From Weissella oryzae SG25 (lineage in GTDB: Bacteria > Bacillota > Bacilli > Lactobacillales > Lactobacillaceae): a DNA stretch of 64,000 bases. Positions 9,195-18,076 of the stretch are shown here, piece after piece. The stretch is from the NCBI RefSeq assembly GCF_000691805.2, contig NZ_DF820484.1:124001-188000 (forward strand), in the 5' to 3' direction. Position 1 is the first letter of the stretch. Each line of letters starts with the position of its first letter. Under the pieces are notes generated by a model, which had not been told where the DNA came from, made no database searches, and saw only the letters and a program-made list of their open reading frames with translations. The translations under genes were made by a program, and so were the position numbers.

Positions 9195-10022
9195 ATGGAA
9201 TTTATTTCTTGGAATATTGATAGCCTAAATGCTGCAATCGAACATAAGTCACCCCGTGGTGAACTAACCTGGCAGGTACTTAAGCAAATTGCTGAGCAAA
9301 AACCAGATATTTTAGCCATTCAGGAAACCAAACTAAAGCCCAATGGCCTAACAACTAAGCAAGCCAATGCACTAGATATGCTCTTTCCTAATTATCATCG
9401 CTATCTAAACTATAGTACCGGTCGCGCCGGTTATTCTGGCACGATGATTCTTAGTCGGCATACCCCTCTATCTGTAGAGTACCCTAGTATTTCGGCTCCC
9501 GGTGACATGGACCTTGAAGGACGAATAATCACACTTGAATTTGAAAACACCTTTGTTTCAACGGTCTACACGCCAAACTCAGGTAGCGAATTAGCACGGT
9601 TAGACGATCGACAAGCATGGGATGACGCTTATCGGACCTATGTCCAAAACCTTGATCAGACTAAACCCGTCATTTTCTCTGGCGATTTAAATGTTGCCCA
9701 TAATGAAATTGATTTGAAACACCCAAACTCTAATCATCATAGCGCTGGTTTCACTGATGAAGAACGGCAACACTTTTCAAAATTACTTGCCGCGGGCTTT
9801 ACTGATGCTTTTCGCTATCTAAACCCCACTACTGAAGGTGTTTACACCTGGTGGGCTCAGCGTTCAAAAACCGCCAAAATTAATAATTCTGGTTGGCGAA
9901 TCGACTATTATCTACTATCAGAACGACTAAATAGTTACATTTCCGCTTTTGAAGTTCTCAATACCGGTGCTCGTCAGGACCACGCTCCCATTAAGTTAGT
10001 GCTTAAAGATTATAACCTTTAA
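9195..10022 (+). CDS. exoA: Exodeoxyribonuclease III / AP endonuclease
   Basis: 275-aa Mg-dependent endonuclease/exonuclease/phosphatase-fold DNA repair enzyme acting at abasic sites. Motifs in order: FISWNIDSL (N-term), AIQETKLK with the metal-binding Glu (about 39-46), VYTPNSG (about 120), the catalytic SGDLNVAHNEIDL (about 155-167) and the C-terminal DHAPIKL. ATG has GAGGTGG upstream. Single gene on the plus strand with a convergent terminator after it. Length and motif order match bacterial ExoA. Confidence 0.93.
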   Translation: MEFISWNIDSLNAAIEHKSPRGELTWQVLKQIAEQKPDILAIQETKLKPNGLTTKQANALDMLFPNYHRYLNYSTGRAGYSGTMILSRHTPLSVEYPSISAPGDMDLEGRIITLEFENTFVSTVYTPNSGSELARLDDRQAWDDAYRTYVQNLDQTKPVIFSGDLNVAHNEIDLKHPNSNHHSAGFTDEERQHFSKLLAAGFTDAFRYLNPTTEGVYTWWAQRSKTAKINNSGWRIDYYLLSERLNSYISAFEVLNTGARQDHAPIKLVLKDYNL

Positions 10023-10037
10023 ATCATTATTCTCAAT

Positions 10038-10072
10038 AAAAAACCCACACTTCAAAAAAGTGTGGGTTTTTT
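10038..10072. terminator. Bidirectional terminator between exoA and the DUF4811 gene
   Basis: Perfect 15-bp stem AAAAAACCCACACTT (10038-10052) with its complement at 10058-10072; A and T runs allow use from either strand. Confidence 0.85.
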
Positions 10073-10074
10073 AA

Positions 10075-10806
10075 TTATTTAAGTTCAGTTTGTTGATTTA
10101 AACGCTTAGCTAAAGCTTGCTTAGTCTCATCATTTACCTGATTGGTAACATCTGAAATTGCCTTATCTTGCAAATCTTTTTGCTTGCCTTTATCAGTTAA
10201 GACACTATCATCATCTTTGGCTGCATCTTGGATTGCCTTTGTTGTTTCGCTAGCAACTTTATTTGGAATCTGTTTACTTTGTTCAGTAACAAATTTTTGA
10301 TCGGAAATTAAATCATTTTGATTTATCACATACCAGTCTTGTGGAATCTCAATTTTAGTATAAGATTCGCCTTTAATCATCGTTGGCATACCTACCAAAA
10401 GAATTTGTTGCCAAGGACTTGTAACTTGGTAAGTATTCATTGTTGTATTTAAGACACCTTGCTTACCGACAATTTTCTTCACACTTGGACGCTTATCTGA
10501 GTCAGTTGTCTGATAAGTTTTACCATCACGCCGATAAGTGTAAACTTCTGCTGTGCTATGTGAATTATTTGTAGCAATAATTTTATAGCCCATCAAACTA
10601 GTCGCTGGATCAATTTTTTGTGTCTTTTCAACTGGAATCTTACTCATACCAAAATGTTGACTCTGAGTTAAATGGATACCAATGCCACTGAAAACAACTA
10701 AAATTATTCCAGTAACTATTGTTACCCAATGAAATCTTCCTCTTTGCCAATAACGCACCCCGCTGATTATCAGTAACACTAATCCCAATACTAACAGTAC
10801 AATCAC
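10075..10806 (-). CDS. DUF4811 domain membrane protein
   Basis: 243 aa from a GTG start at 10806. This start is chosen because GGAGG lies 9 nt upstream; an in-frame ATG at 10833 lacks a ribosome site and contains that Shine-Dalgarno within its own coding sequence. Two N-terminal membrane helices (about residues 1-20 and 28-46) are followed by an extracellular part with a Tyr-rich beta-type domain (KTYQTTDSD, SYTKIEIPQDW) and a charged, Lys/Gln/Asp-rich C-terminal helix. The family is common in lactic acid bacteria and has no known function. It stands alone next to xfp but with its own transcription signals. Confidence 0.7.
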   Translation of the reverse strand: MIVLLVLGLVLLIISGVRYWQRGRFHWVTIVTGIILVVFSGIGIHLTQSQHFGMSKIPVEKTQKIDPATSLMGYKIIATNNSHSTAEVYTYRRDGKTYQTTDSDKRPSVKKIVGKQGVLNTTMNTYQVTSPWQQILLVGMPTMIKGESYTKIEIPQDWYVINQNDLISDQKFVTEQSKQIPNKVASETTKAIQDAAKDDDSVLTDKGKQKDLQDKAISDVTNQVNDETKQALAKRLNQQTELK

Positions 10807-10905
10807 AGTCGAATTCCTCCAAAATCGTTCCATTCCAATTGTTTCATTGTAGCAGAGAAAACCATTAACTTACAATCAATTTACTTAACAAATTATTTAC
10901 AAACA

Positions 10906-10941
10906 AAAAAGGCTCTGAACATTTCTGTTCAGAGCCTTTTT
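10906..10941 (-). terminator. Terminator of xfp
   Basis: Perfect 15-bp stem (10906-10920 with 10927-10941) carrying A and T runs; a second bulged hairpin (10941-10967, TAGTAAG..CTTACTA) lies between it and the xfp stop. Confidence 0.85.
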
Positions 10942-10998
10942 AGTAAGCGTTACAAGTAACCTTACTAAACTTTTTTTGAAAAATCTAACGGCAGTAGA

Positions 10999-13458
10999 TT
11001 ATTTCTTCAAAGCAGTCCACTTCCAGTCAGTAAACTCTGGAATATCGTGTCCCTCATTACGAGTAACTTCGAAGTGCTTTGCCAAGATTGCGTCCATCTT
11101 GTTCAAGAACTCTTGACCATCAGCTTCAGCAATAACTCCGTTTGCCATCAAAACAGAAACGGCATCCTTAGCTTGGTTGAAACGATCTAGTTCTGAATAT
11201 ACACGCATATCGTAAGTAGTGGTGATATCACCATCTTCACGGTAACCGTGGACATGCAATCCCAAGTGAGCACGCTCGTAGAAGAATGACTCGATTAGGT
11301 CTTCATAACCGTGGAATCCGAAGACAACAGGTGTTCCAGACTCACCGAAGAACTTTGAGAACTCTTCATCAGACAAAGCACGCTCGTGGTTCATCTTACC
11401 GTGCTTGTTTTGCAAACGGTGCAATTCAACAACGTTTACATAACGCATCTTTACAGATGGGAAGGCAGCGTTAACCAAGTTCAAAGCAGCCAAAGTTTCG
11501 ATTGTTGGCTCAACACCGGCTGAAGCAAAGACGATATCAGCATCCTCACCAGCAGCAACAGTTGAAGCCCAGTCGATAACCTTAAGTCCTTCAGTAGCTA
11601 ACTCTTCAGCTTCAGCAGTTGTAAACCATTGTTGACGTGGTTGCTTTGAAGCAACAACGTGGTTTACCTTGTGACGCTCTGAGAAGGCACGTGAGAAGAC
11701 AGCCAACAAAGTGTTTCCATCAGCTGGCAAGTATTGGCGAACGAAGTCAGACTTCTTTTCAGCCAAGTGTGTCAACATACCAGGATCTTGGTGAGTGTAA
11801 CCGTTGTGATCTTGTTGGAAGACAGTTGAAGTTGAAATAACATTCAATGATGGGTAATCGTTACGCCATGATTGCTCTGAGGCGTGACGCAACCACTTGA
11901 AGTGTTGAGTCAACATTGAATCTACGACACGCAAGAATGATTCGTATGATGCGAATACACCAACACGGCCACTCAAAGTGTAAGCTTCCAACCAACCTTC
12001 AGCTTGGTGCTCTGAAAGTTGTGCATCTAAGATACGACCTTCTGGAGCTTCATGCTGATCAAATGGCTCTTTGACCTCTTCCATCCATTGACGGTTAGTG
12101 ATCTCAAACATTTTCCACAAACGGTTTGACATTGTCTCATCAGGTCCGAAGATACGGAATGATGTTGGGTTCATCTTTGAAACTTCAGCGAAGAACTCTG
12201 ACAATACGTTCATATCCATGTTACGGTTACCATCTGGCAACTCAGTTCCACGGTTATCTTCGTTAATGTCGTTAGTGAATTGCTTCCAATCTGGCAAAGC
12301 CAAATCAGTAGCAGCCTCACCAGCTGCACGTCCACCGTTAGCAACAGGGTTAACAGCCATACGCTTGTCACCCTTTGGTGCCATTTCGGCAACTTCAGCC
12401 TTCAATGAACCATCAACGTTGAACAATTCAGTTGGCTTGTATGAGTTCAACCACTCTTCGAACTCAGGCAAAGTGTCCAACTTTTGTTGTGCCAAAGGAA
12501 GTGGCACTTGGTGGGCACGGAATGAACCTTCAATAGGTGCACCTGATTGGTCGTGTGTAGGTCCACCCCAACCCTTAGGCAAACGGGCGATAATTACAGG
12601 CCAAGCAGCAACTTCACCATCCTCATAACGACCGTTCTCACGGGCGTCTTTTTGGATTGCTTGGATGTCTTCAATAGCTTGGTCCAAAACCTTAGCAGCC
12701 ATCTCATGGTATGCCATGTAGTCATGGATTTCATCGTTTTCGATGAAACGTGGTGAGTAGCCCAAACCTTCGAAGAACTTTGTGATGTGCTCATCGCTCA
12801 TACGTGAGAAAATCGTTGGGTTTGAAATCTTAAATCCGTTAAGATCCAAGATAGGCAAAACTGCACCATCATTCTTAGGGTTGATGAACTTGATTGAGTG
12901 CCAAGCAGTCATAGCTGGACCAGTCTCAACTTCACCATCTCCAACTACAGCAAAGGCGATTTGGTCAGGATTGTCCAAAATTGCACCAGCTGCGTGAGAT
13001 AGTGAGTAACCAAGTTCTCCACCTTCATGCAATGAACCTGGAGTTTGCGCAGTCATGTGTGACCCAATTCCACCAGGGAATGAGAAACGCTTGAACAAAC
13101 GTGACATACCTTCAACATCTTGAGTAATCTCAGGATATGCATCAGTATATGATCCGTCCAAGTATGAGTTAGTAACCATAACTTGTCCACCGTGACCAGG
13201 GCCACCAATGTAGAACATGTTTAGGTTGTACTTGTTGATCAAACGGTTTGCGTGCGCGTAAAGGAATGTCTGTCCTGAGATAGTTCCCCAGTGACCGATT
13301 GGCTTTACCTTAACGTCATCAGCTTGAATAGGTGTGTTTGTAACTGAGAACAATGGATTGCTCTTCAAGAAAATCATACCTGCTGAAAGATAGTTGGTTG
13401 CACGCCACCAGGCGTCAACCTTACCAAGGTATTCCTTGGAATCAAAATCTACTGCCAT
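10999..13458 (-). CDS. xfp: D-xylulose 5-phosphate / fructose 6-phosphate phosphoketolase
   Basis: 819-aa thiamine-diphosphate enzyme that splits xylulose-5-P (or fructose-6-P) with phosphate to acetyl-P plus glyceraldehyde-3-P (or erythrose-4-P), the key step of heterolactic fermentation. Family motifs: IGGPGHGG (about 83-90), the [15 protein letters not shown] region (about 145-160), the ThDP motif GDGEVETGP (about 173-181), then the pyrimidine-binding [12 protein letters not shown] and the C-terminal [33 protein letters not shown] block. Length is typical (about 800). AAGGAGA precedes the ATG. Its long 5' leader carries a small hairpin, and a GntR regulator lies directly upstream. Highly optimised codon use compared with neighbours fits strong expression. 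Confidence 0.97.
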   Translation of the reverse strand: MAVDFDSKEYLGKVDAWWRATNYLSAGMIFLKSNPLFSVTNTPIQADDVKVKPIGHWGTISGQTFLYAHANRLINKYNLNMFYIGGPGHGGQVMVTNSYLDGSYTDAYPEITQDVEGMSRLFKRFSFPGGIGSHMTAQTPGSLHEGGELGYSLSHAAGAILDNPDQIAFAVVGDGEVETGPAMTAWHSIKFINPKNDGAVLPILDLNGFKISNPTIFSRMSDEHITKFFEGLGYSPRFIENDEIHDYMAYHEMAAKVLDQAIEDIQAIQKDARENGRYEDGEVAAWPVIIARLPKGWGGPTHDQSGAPIEGSFRAHQVPLPLAQQKLDTLPEFEEWLNSYKPTELFNVDGSLKAEVAEMAPKGDKRMAVNPVANGGRAAGEAATDLALPDWKQFTNDINEDNRGTELPDGNRNMDMNVLSEFFAEVSKMNPTSFRIFGPDETMSNRLWKMFEITNRQWMEEVKEPFDQHEAPEGRILDAQLSEHQAEGWLEAYTLSGRVGVFASYESFLRVVDSMLTQHFKWLRHASEQSWRNDYPSLNVISTSTVFQQDHNGYTHQDPGMLTHLAEKKSDFVRQYLPADGNTLLAVFSRAFSERHKVNHVVASKQPRQQWFTTAEAEELATEGLKVIDWASTVAAGEDADIVFASAGVEPTIETLAALNLVNAAFPSVKMRYVNVVELHRLQNKHGKMNHERALSDEEFSKFFGESGTPVVFGFHGYEDLIESFFYERAHLGLHVHGYREDGDITTTYDMRVYSELDRFNQAKDAVSVLMANGVIAEADGQEFLNKMDAILAKHFEVTRNEGHDIPEFTDWKWTALKK

Positions 13459-13499
13459 TTTGATTAATCTCCTTAAATATTTTGAGAAAGGTTCAATCG

Positions 13500-13515
13500 C
13501 AGAAGTTATCTTCTG
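13500..13515 (-). promoter_or_regulatory. Small hairpin in the xfp 5' leader
   Basis: CAGAAG TTAT CTTCTG lies about 20 nt after the predicted transcription start. It may stabilise the abundant mRNA; no regulatory partner is visible. Confidence 0.35.
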
Positions 13516-13528
13516 GATTACGTTACCT

Positions 13529-13557
13529 ATGATAACAAATTTTAATTATGCCTACAA
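13529..13557 (-). promoter_or_regulatory. xfp promoter
   Basis: Minus strand -35 TTGTAG (13552-13557), 17 bp, -10 TATCAT (13529-13534), about 70 bp before the start codon. Confidence 0.6.
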
Positions 13558-13567
13558 GGATTATTTG

Positions 13568-13589
13568 AAAATTGGTGCGGTCCAATTTT
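13568..13589 (-). promoter_or_regulatory. Inverted repeat upstream of the xfp promoter, possible GntR operator
   Basis: AAAATTGG (13568-13575) and CCAATTTT (13582-13589) are perfectly inverted around 6 bp, about 10 bp upstream of the -35. The minus strand reads TTGGACCGCACC here and TTGGACCAC in front of the gntR gene itself. It could instead be a weak gntR terminator. Confidence 0.4.
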
Positions 13590-13598
13590 TAAGAATTC

Positions 13599-14327
13599 CT
13601 ACTCACCGTCCAGAGAAATGAAACTATTGTAGCGCATGTACTTGTAATGTATCCGCATAGACCCCACTTCAAAGGGAGTTCCGTCATCAAGAAAGAAGAT
13701 TCCTCCCATAATACCAACTGGCTCATTCCGCATTAGTTCCATCAACTCCTGATCTTGCTTAGTTGATGGTTCAACCGTCACCGTCATAAAGGACTTGGTA
13801 ACAGCTTTTTTAGTTTCTTCCTCAGCGTAGTGAAACATTGAATGTTCCATGTCTGCTTCAGTCAAACCAGGCAAAACTTTTTCGGGAATTAAGGCATTCT
13901 CAATCATAAAGGGCTGACCTTGAATCTTACGCAATCGCTTTATTCGATAAACCTTTTCTCCATCTTCTAAAAATAATGCTTGGCGCGTTTCTTGATCAGC
14001 TAATTCTTTTGAAAACTCCAACAGCTCAATGGCTGGTGCTTCACCATCAAAACGATATGAATCAGAAACACCCAAATTATTACCTATCGAGTGGAACATC
14101 GATTGATTTTTTAAATAAATTGGATTTACAAAGGTGCCTGAGCCTCGCTTTTTAAAGATGATTCCTTGCGTTGCTAACAGGGCCAAGGCCCGTTTAATCG
14201 AGCTGCGTGACACATTATATTCACTCGCTAACGAACGTTCATCAGGCAATTTTTGATTAGTAAATTCTGAATTTAAAATACGTTCCTTCAAATTAGAGAA
14301 CACTTTCATATATAGAACTTCAGTCAC
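13599..14327 (-). CDS. GntR/HutC family regulator with UTRA ligand domain
   Basis: 242 aa from a GTG start with GGGAG at proper spacing. The N-terminal winged helix (about 8-66: LPDERSLASEYNVSRSSIK, then the wing FKKRGSGTFV) is followed by a UTRA effector domain (about 90-235: VYRIKRLRKIQGQPFMIENALIP). HutC-type UTRA domains bind sugars, sugar phosphates or amino acids. It lies directly upstream of and co-directional with xfp, so a pentose-phosphate-type ligand and control of phosphoketolase is a reasonable inference, not shown. A separate transcript is likely because xfp has its own promoter. Confidence 0.85.
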   Translation of the reverse strand: MTEVLYMKVFSNLKERILNSEFTNQKLPDERSLASEYNVSRSSIKRALALLATQGIIFKKRGSGTFVNPIYLKNQSMFHSIGNNLGVSDSYRFDGEAPAIELLEFSKELADQETRQALFLEDGEKVYRIKRLRKIQGQPFMIENALIPEKVLPGLTEADMEHSMFHYAEEETKKAVTKSFMTVTVEPSTKQDQELMELMRNEPVGIMGGIFFLDDGTPFEVGSMRIHYKYMRYNSFISLDGE

Positions 14328-14366
14328 AATCTTATCTCCCTAATCATTCATTGCCCCTACTATACC

Positions 14367-14407
14367 ATAAAAGTGGTCCAACCAATAATTGGTTGAACCA
14401 CTTTTAT
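14367..14407 (-). terminator. Terminator after the HD hydrolase operon; overlaps the gntR control region
   Basis: ATAAAAGTGGT (14367-14377) pairs with ACCACTTTTAT (14397-14407), with an inner CAACCA/TGGTTG stem. It lies 5 bp after the stop at 14412 and just upstream of a possible gntR -10 (TATAGT), so it may also hold a regulator site. Confidence 0.65.
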
Positions 14408-14411
14408 TAGT

Positions 14412-15083
14412 TTATAAAAAATCCACACCGGCCCATTCGGCTTCAAAGGCATCCACAAAGTTGTGCATCAAAGTATCACGTTGAAGCGCAATCCGCTTGC
14501 CTTCGGCTGTATTCATATAATCTTTTAGTAAAAATAATTTTTCATAGAAATGGTTAATTACCGTTTCACCCTTGTCAGAACGATAAGCAGCTTTATCTTG
14601 TAAATCACGGGGTGCCATCATTGGATCATAGAGCGGGTGGCCTTTTTTTACACCATACTGAATAACGCGTGCGATGCTAATCGCACCGATTGCCTCTAAG
14701 CGATCAGCATCCTGCACAATTTGCCCATTGATATCTAACGTTTCCGCTTGGCCAAAACGTTGTTTACTCCATGACATATTATCGATGATTTTAAAGATTG
14801 CGATTTGCTTAGCAGGTTCTATTTCAATCTCCGTCATAAATTCAGCTGTTTTTGCTTTAGCTACGCTCGGATCTGTAAAAAGTTTATCATCATAGTTATC
14901 ATGTAGTGTTGCAGCCGCTAAAGTTATAAAAGAATCTGCAGTGGGTTCCGTTGTCAAAATATGTTCTGCCAGATTGACCACTCGCTTAACATGATCATCA
15001 CCGTGTCCAGACTTATCTTGTCCTAACTGATGTTCCATAAATTCTGTTAATTGTACTAACTGCTTTGTTTCAATTGCTATCAT
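14412..15083 (-). CDS. HD domain phosphohydrolase
   Basis: 223-aa cytoplasmic protein of the YedJ/YpgQ-like HD group. The HD motif pieces are visible: SGHGDDHVKRVVNLAEHIL (about 20-38), AATLHDNYDDK (about 57-67) and QDADRLEAIGAI (about 125-136), giving the H...HD...D metal site. The family acts on nucleotides or phosphate esters; substrate not known. It closes a three-gene unit with the M50 protease and YbaK (11-bp gap upstream) and is followed by a terminator. Confidence 0.82.
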   Translation of the reverse strand: MIAIETKQLVQLTEFMEHQLGQDKSGHGDDHVKRVVNLAEHILTTEPTADSFITLAAATLHDNYDDKLFTDPSVAKAKTAEFMTEIEIEPAKQIAIFKIIDNMSWSKQRFGQAETLDINGQIVQDADRLEAIGAISIARVIQYGVKKGHPLYDPMMAPRDLQDKAAYRSDKGETVINHFYEKLFLLKDYMNTAEGKRIALQRDTLMHNFVDAFEAEWAGVDFL

Positions 15084-15094
15084 TACAATCTTCC

Positions 15095-15814
15095 TTAACT
15101 TCTCTCCAAAAGAGTTGCGATTAGATACAGTATTGCTGCAATAACTAGCAAACTACCATAAAAAACCAAGAGTGGCATTAATAATTGTGTATATAAAACT
15201 GGTAAAACTGCACTAAAGCAGCCTAAAACCAAACCAATTACAGTCAAAACAATTGCGTACAGCAACATCCCCGACCGCGTATTTTGCCAATCAGCATCGC
15301 TCATATTCAAAGCGAGACTCAAATTAAGCATTATATATAACCAAAGGGCCACCCGCCAGGGAGCGACAGCTGTAAAAATCGTCCAACCCATGGTCGAAAC
15401 GGCAAATAAGTCCGGCCATAATAATACTGTCATCCCCCACATTACAAAAGCACCACCAAAAATTGGGGCCATACCAATGAAAAAATTACCAACTGTTTGA
15501 TAACGCGAACTTGGATTCCACGCATGTGAGACGTACCCTAAGCGACCATCATGATCTTTTGTGAACGGATTTTGGACTAACTTTACTTGGTCTAAATGAT
15601 GTAAAAAAATCAAGGCCAAAAGTGCATGTGAAAGCTCATGGATAATCACACCAAACCAGCCCAAAGCTAAAGGTGCTTTAGTACCAAATCGGCTCAATAA
15701 TTTTGTATTCGCTCGGGTCGTTAAGGCCGAGATTAATCCCGCAGCTAGTAGGGGAATTACTAATAATGTAGCCAAAACTAAAGCAATCGTACTTAAAATA
15801 TTATTTCCACTCAT
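15095..15814 (-). CDS. M50 family membrane zinc metallopeptidase
   Basis: 239 aa, with about six hydrophobic segments. HELSH (residues 59-63) supplies the zinc ligands within the membrane helix VIIHELSHALLALIF, and NMSDADW (about 168-174) fits the second zinc-binding region of M50 proteases. Site-2-protease-like enzymes cut transmembrane regulators, though some members of this LAB family may be non-regulatory. The first 14 bp overlap the end of ybaK, so the genes are translationally coupled. Confidence 0.75.
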   Translation of the reverse strand: MSGNNILSTIALVLATLLVIPLLAAGLISALTTRANTKLLSRFGTKAPLALGWFGVIIHELSHALLALIFLHHLDQVKLVQNPFTKDHDGRLGYVSHAWNPSSRYQTVGNFFIGMAPIFGGAFVMWGMTVLLWPDLFAVSTMGWTIFTAVAPWRVALWLYIMLNLSLALNMSDADWQNTRSGMLLYAIVLTVIGLVLGCFSAVLPVLYTQLLMPLLVFYGSLLVIAAILYLIATLLERS

Positions 15815-16322
15815 AGGCAGGCGACTCCAAACCAGCCGTTTTTAAGTCAGCAAAACTAGCCTGCACAAAATCGGCTAGAGTTTGCGCATCAATCCGAATA
15901 GACCGACCAATTTCACCAGCTGAAACCGTTATCTCGCCTTGTTCCAAAGCTGTCTTATCAATGTATATCGGGAATTTCTTCGTTTGCCATATACCAACCG
16001 GATTATTTGCACCATGAACATAACCAGTGGTCTTTTGTAAATCACGCGTTGGAATCATATTAACTTTTTTATTACCAGAAACCACTGCAAATTTTTTCTC
16101 ATCAAGGTGCTCATCAATTGGCAAGATACCAATTACCGGTCCAGTTACATTCCCTGTTAAAGCTAAGGTCTTATAAATATAATGTCGTTCTAGCCCATAC
16201 TTTTCCATTCGTTCTGGATCTGGCTCCATCCCCTTAGGAAAATAAATTGTTTCATATGGAACACCAGCTTTATCCAAAATTTGTTCAACCAAGATCTTTT
16301 TAATTCGTTCTTTTTTTGCCAT
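15801..16322 (-). CDS. ybaK: Cys-tRNA(Pro)/aminoacyl-tRNA deacylase, YbaK/EbsC family
   Basis: 173-aa trans-editing protein of the YbaK/ProX fold. Features seen: TLALTGNVTGPVIGILPIDEHLD (central strand and active pocket), NKKVNMIPTRDLQKTTGYVHGANNPVG with the conserved Lys and Gly-rich loop, and a C-terminal IRIDAQTLADFV. The family removes Cys or Ala mischarged on tRNA(Pro). First gene of the ybaK-M50-HD unit. Length is typical (about 160). Confidence 0.85.
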   Translation of the reverse strand: MAKKERIKKILVEQILDKAGVPYETIYFPKGMEPDPERMEKYGLERHYIYKTLALTGNVTGPVIGILPIDEHLDEKKFAVVSGNKKVNMIPTRDLQKTTGYVHGANNPVGIWQTKKFPIYIDKTALEQGEITVSAGEIGRSIRIDAQTLADFVQASFADLKTAGLESPAYEWK

Positions 16323-16420
16323 AATAACGCCATCCCACTCATCTAGTTAATAAAACCACCTATATAGGCGACACAAAGGTCAAACCATATGGGTGGCTGC
16401 ATATCTATTTTTTAATTGAT

Positions 16421-16573
16421 TTAATACACAGAAAACCAAACTATTACACCGAGCAAAGCAACCAGCCCACCAATCCACATTAAATATGGGCGACGGATAT
16501 CCCTACCAACGACAAAGAGGGTCACAGCTATAAAAAGCAGTGCAATTTCTATAATACTTTTTGCTAAGCTCAT
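16421..16573 (-). CDS. Small two-helix membrane protein, unrecognised
   Basis: A 50-codon frame with ATG at 16573 and AAGGTGAG about 12 nt upstream. Two hydrophobic helices (about 7-22 SIIEIALLFIAVTLFV and 31-48) flank a positively charged turn, GRDIRRPY. It sits alone in a 570-bp gap with an AT-rich promoter-like region upstream (TATATA/TATAAA around 16690-16735). I do not recognise the family. The clean frame, ribosome site and membrane pattern make a real gene likely; a chance ORF cannot be excluded. Confidence 0.55.
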   Translation of the reverse strand: MSLAKSIIEIALLFIAVTLFVVGRDIRRPYLMWIGGLVALLGVIVWFSVY

Positions 16574-16809
16574 ACTTTATTTACTCACCTTGGTAAAATA
16601 TTCAAGTTGATTTGCCACCTATAAAATTATAAAAATTCTACTTTCCAACTAATCATCCTGTTTGAAAAATGATACCACTTATTTCCCTTATATAAAATAT
16701 ATCGTTTCTATTCAACTGATTAATATATAACCTAGTCTAACTAAAAACCGCTCTTTTCATCACCGGTAATAAATTTTTAGCCAAGCTAAACAGTTACCAC
16801 TACTAAAAA

Positions 16810-16849
16810 CAGGCGTAATAAAACCCAAAAATGAATTTTATTACGCCTG
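16810..16849 (-). terminator. Terminator of galM
   Basis: Perfect 14-bp stem (16810-16823 with 16836-16849), then TTTTTAG on the minus strand. Confidence 0.85.
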
Positions 16850-16892
16850 CTAAGTAATTAAGCTGATTAATTAAAAATTAAACATCATCACC

Positions 16893-17915
16893 TTATTTCA
16901 AGCCTTTAAAACTATATGATGTTTTGTAAGTTTGTTTATGATTAGCCGGCAAGATGATATTACCCAACGCTGGATAATGAATTGCATCTGACAATGTTTG
17001 TGCTTCAAGCGCAACTGCATTGAAAGGATGTTGTTCCACCCATTTTGCACTATCTGTGTCTTCACGGACTGGGTTAGTAATAAAGAAGACCAAACCGTTG
17101 CGATCAGTTCTCACCTCAATTGCACGACCAGACTTAGGGTCAGACAAAATTGCATTCGCCGTTCCTTCAGTCGTGATTGTCTCAAAGACATCATCAAAGT
17201 GGTCAATCCCTTTATCAAGGTTTGTTGCAATCTTAGTTGCCTTAGTGAAATCGTATGGCGTATCAATTACGTCTAACTTCTCACCCGTTGGAATCAATTC
17301 TCCATCCATTGCTAGGCGCTTAGTAGCTGCAAGCTCCAAGTATAACTCACGAGCATCTGTTCCCTTACCTGCGGGATTCATATAAACGTGTGAGGTTGGA
17401 TTGTAAAGCGTATCAGCATCTGAAAGTCCAGTGAACTCAATTTCAACTACATTATCATCGGTCAAAGTGTACTTAACCGTCGTCGTCAAGTTACCAGGGA
17501 AATGGTCTTCACTTGATGCAATCGCGGTTGAAAATACAACTGCATTCTCCGCCTCTAACACTTGTGTATGCCAATTGCGATCAGCAAAGCCGTGGCTACC
17601 ACCATGCAGCGTATTATTATTTTCGTTGGCCTCAATTTCAACATGTTCACCATTTAGATCAAAACTTGCTGAACCAATCCGTCCACCAACTCGACCAATT
17701 GCATTACCTAAATAGTAAGGATGCTCAATATAATCTGCCAAATTATCAAAACCAATTACTAAATCACGGTACTGCGTTCCTTCATGCTCACGGAAAAATT
17801 GCCAACTTGCTCCATAAGAGATTAAACCTAGTTCATGACCTGCTGCATTTGTAATGATAACCTGCTGTACAGGTTCACCCGCTGGAGTTACTCCAAATTG
17901 CTTTACCGTAATCAT
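16893..17915 (-). CDS. galM: Aldose 1-epimerase (mutarotase)
   Basis: 340 aa. Interconverts alpha and beta anomers of galactose/glucose for sugar kinases. Motifs: NAIGRVGGRIGSASF (about 73-87), NNNTLHGGSHGFADRNW with a catalytic-site His (about 98-114), NPTSHVYMNPAG with the catalytic His (about 178-189) and the C-terminal FNAVALEAQTLSDAIHYP holding the catalytic Glu (about 305-322). Length matches GalM. Monocistronic; the promoter holds a cre-like element, so catabolite repression by CcpA is likely. No gal genes adjoin it. Confidence 0.93.
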   Translation of the reverse strand: MITVKQFGVTPAGEPVQQVIITNAAGHELGLISYGASWQFFREHEGTQYRDLVIGFDNLADYIEHPYYLGNAIGRVGGRIGSASFDLNGEHVEIEANENNNTLHGGSHGFADRNWHTQVLEAENAVVFSTAIASSEDHFPGNLTTTVKYTLTDDNVVEIEFTGLSDADTLYNPTSHVYMNPAGKGTDARELYLELAATKRLAMDGELIPTGEKLDVIDTPYDFTKATKIATNLDKGIDHFDDVFETITTEGTANAILSDPKSGRAIEVRTDRNGLVFFITNPVREDTDSAKWVEQHPFNAVALEAQTLSDAIHYPALGNIILPANHKQTYKTSYSFKGLK

Positions 17916-17950
17916 AATATTTATCGTCCTTTCAAAATACCTTAGCCCTA

Positions 17951-17979
17951 ATTATAGGCAAAGAAAGCGCTTTATTCAA
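17951..17979 (-). promoter_or_regulatory. galM promoter with cre-like site in the spacer
   Basis: -35 TTGAAT (17974-17979), 17 bp, -10 TATAAT (17951-17956). ATAAAGCGCTTTCT (17962-17975 reversed) matches the palindromic core AAAGCGCTTT of catabolite-responsive elements and lies within the spacer, an arrangement that would block RNA polymerase. Confidence 0.7.
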
Positions 17980-18076
17980 TTAGCAATATCAATAAAACAA
18001 CTGTTTTTTAGCTCGTCAAGCTAAAACTCATGAACGCTTATTAACAAGTTAGGTTTTTAAATAAATTATCCAATCA

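Noticed and set aside
10941-10967. Second xfp terminator
   Set aside because: TAGTAAG..CTTACTA forms a bulged hairpin but has no T tract; probably only 3' UTR structure.
12098-12628. 176-codon antisense ORF inside xfp
   Set aside because: It is a shadow of the optimised xfp coding sequence, without ribosome site or family features.
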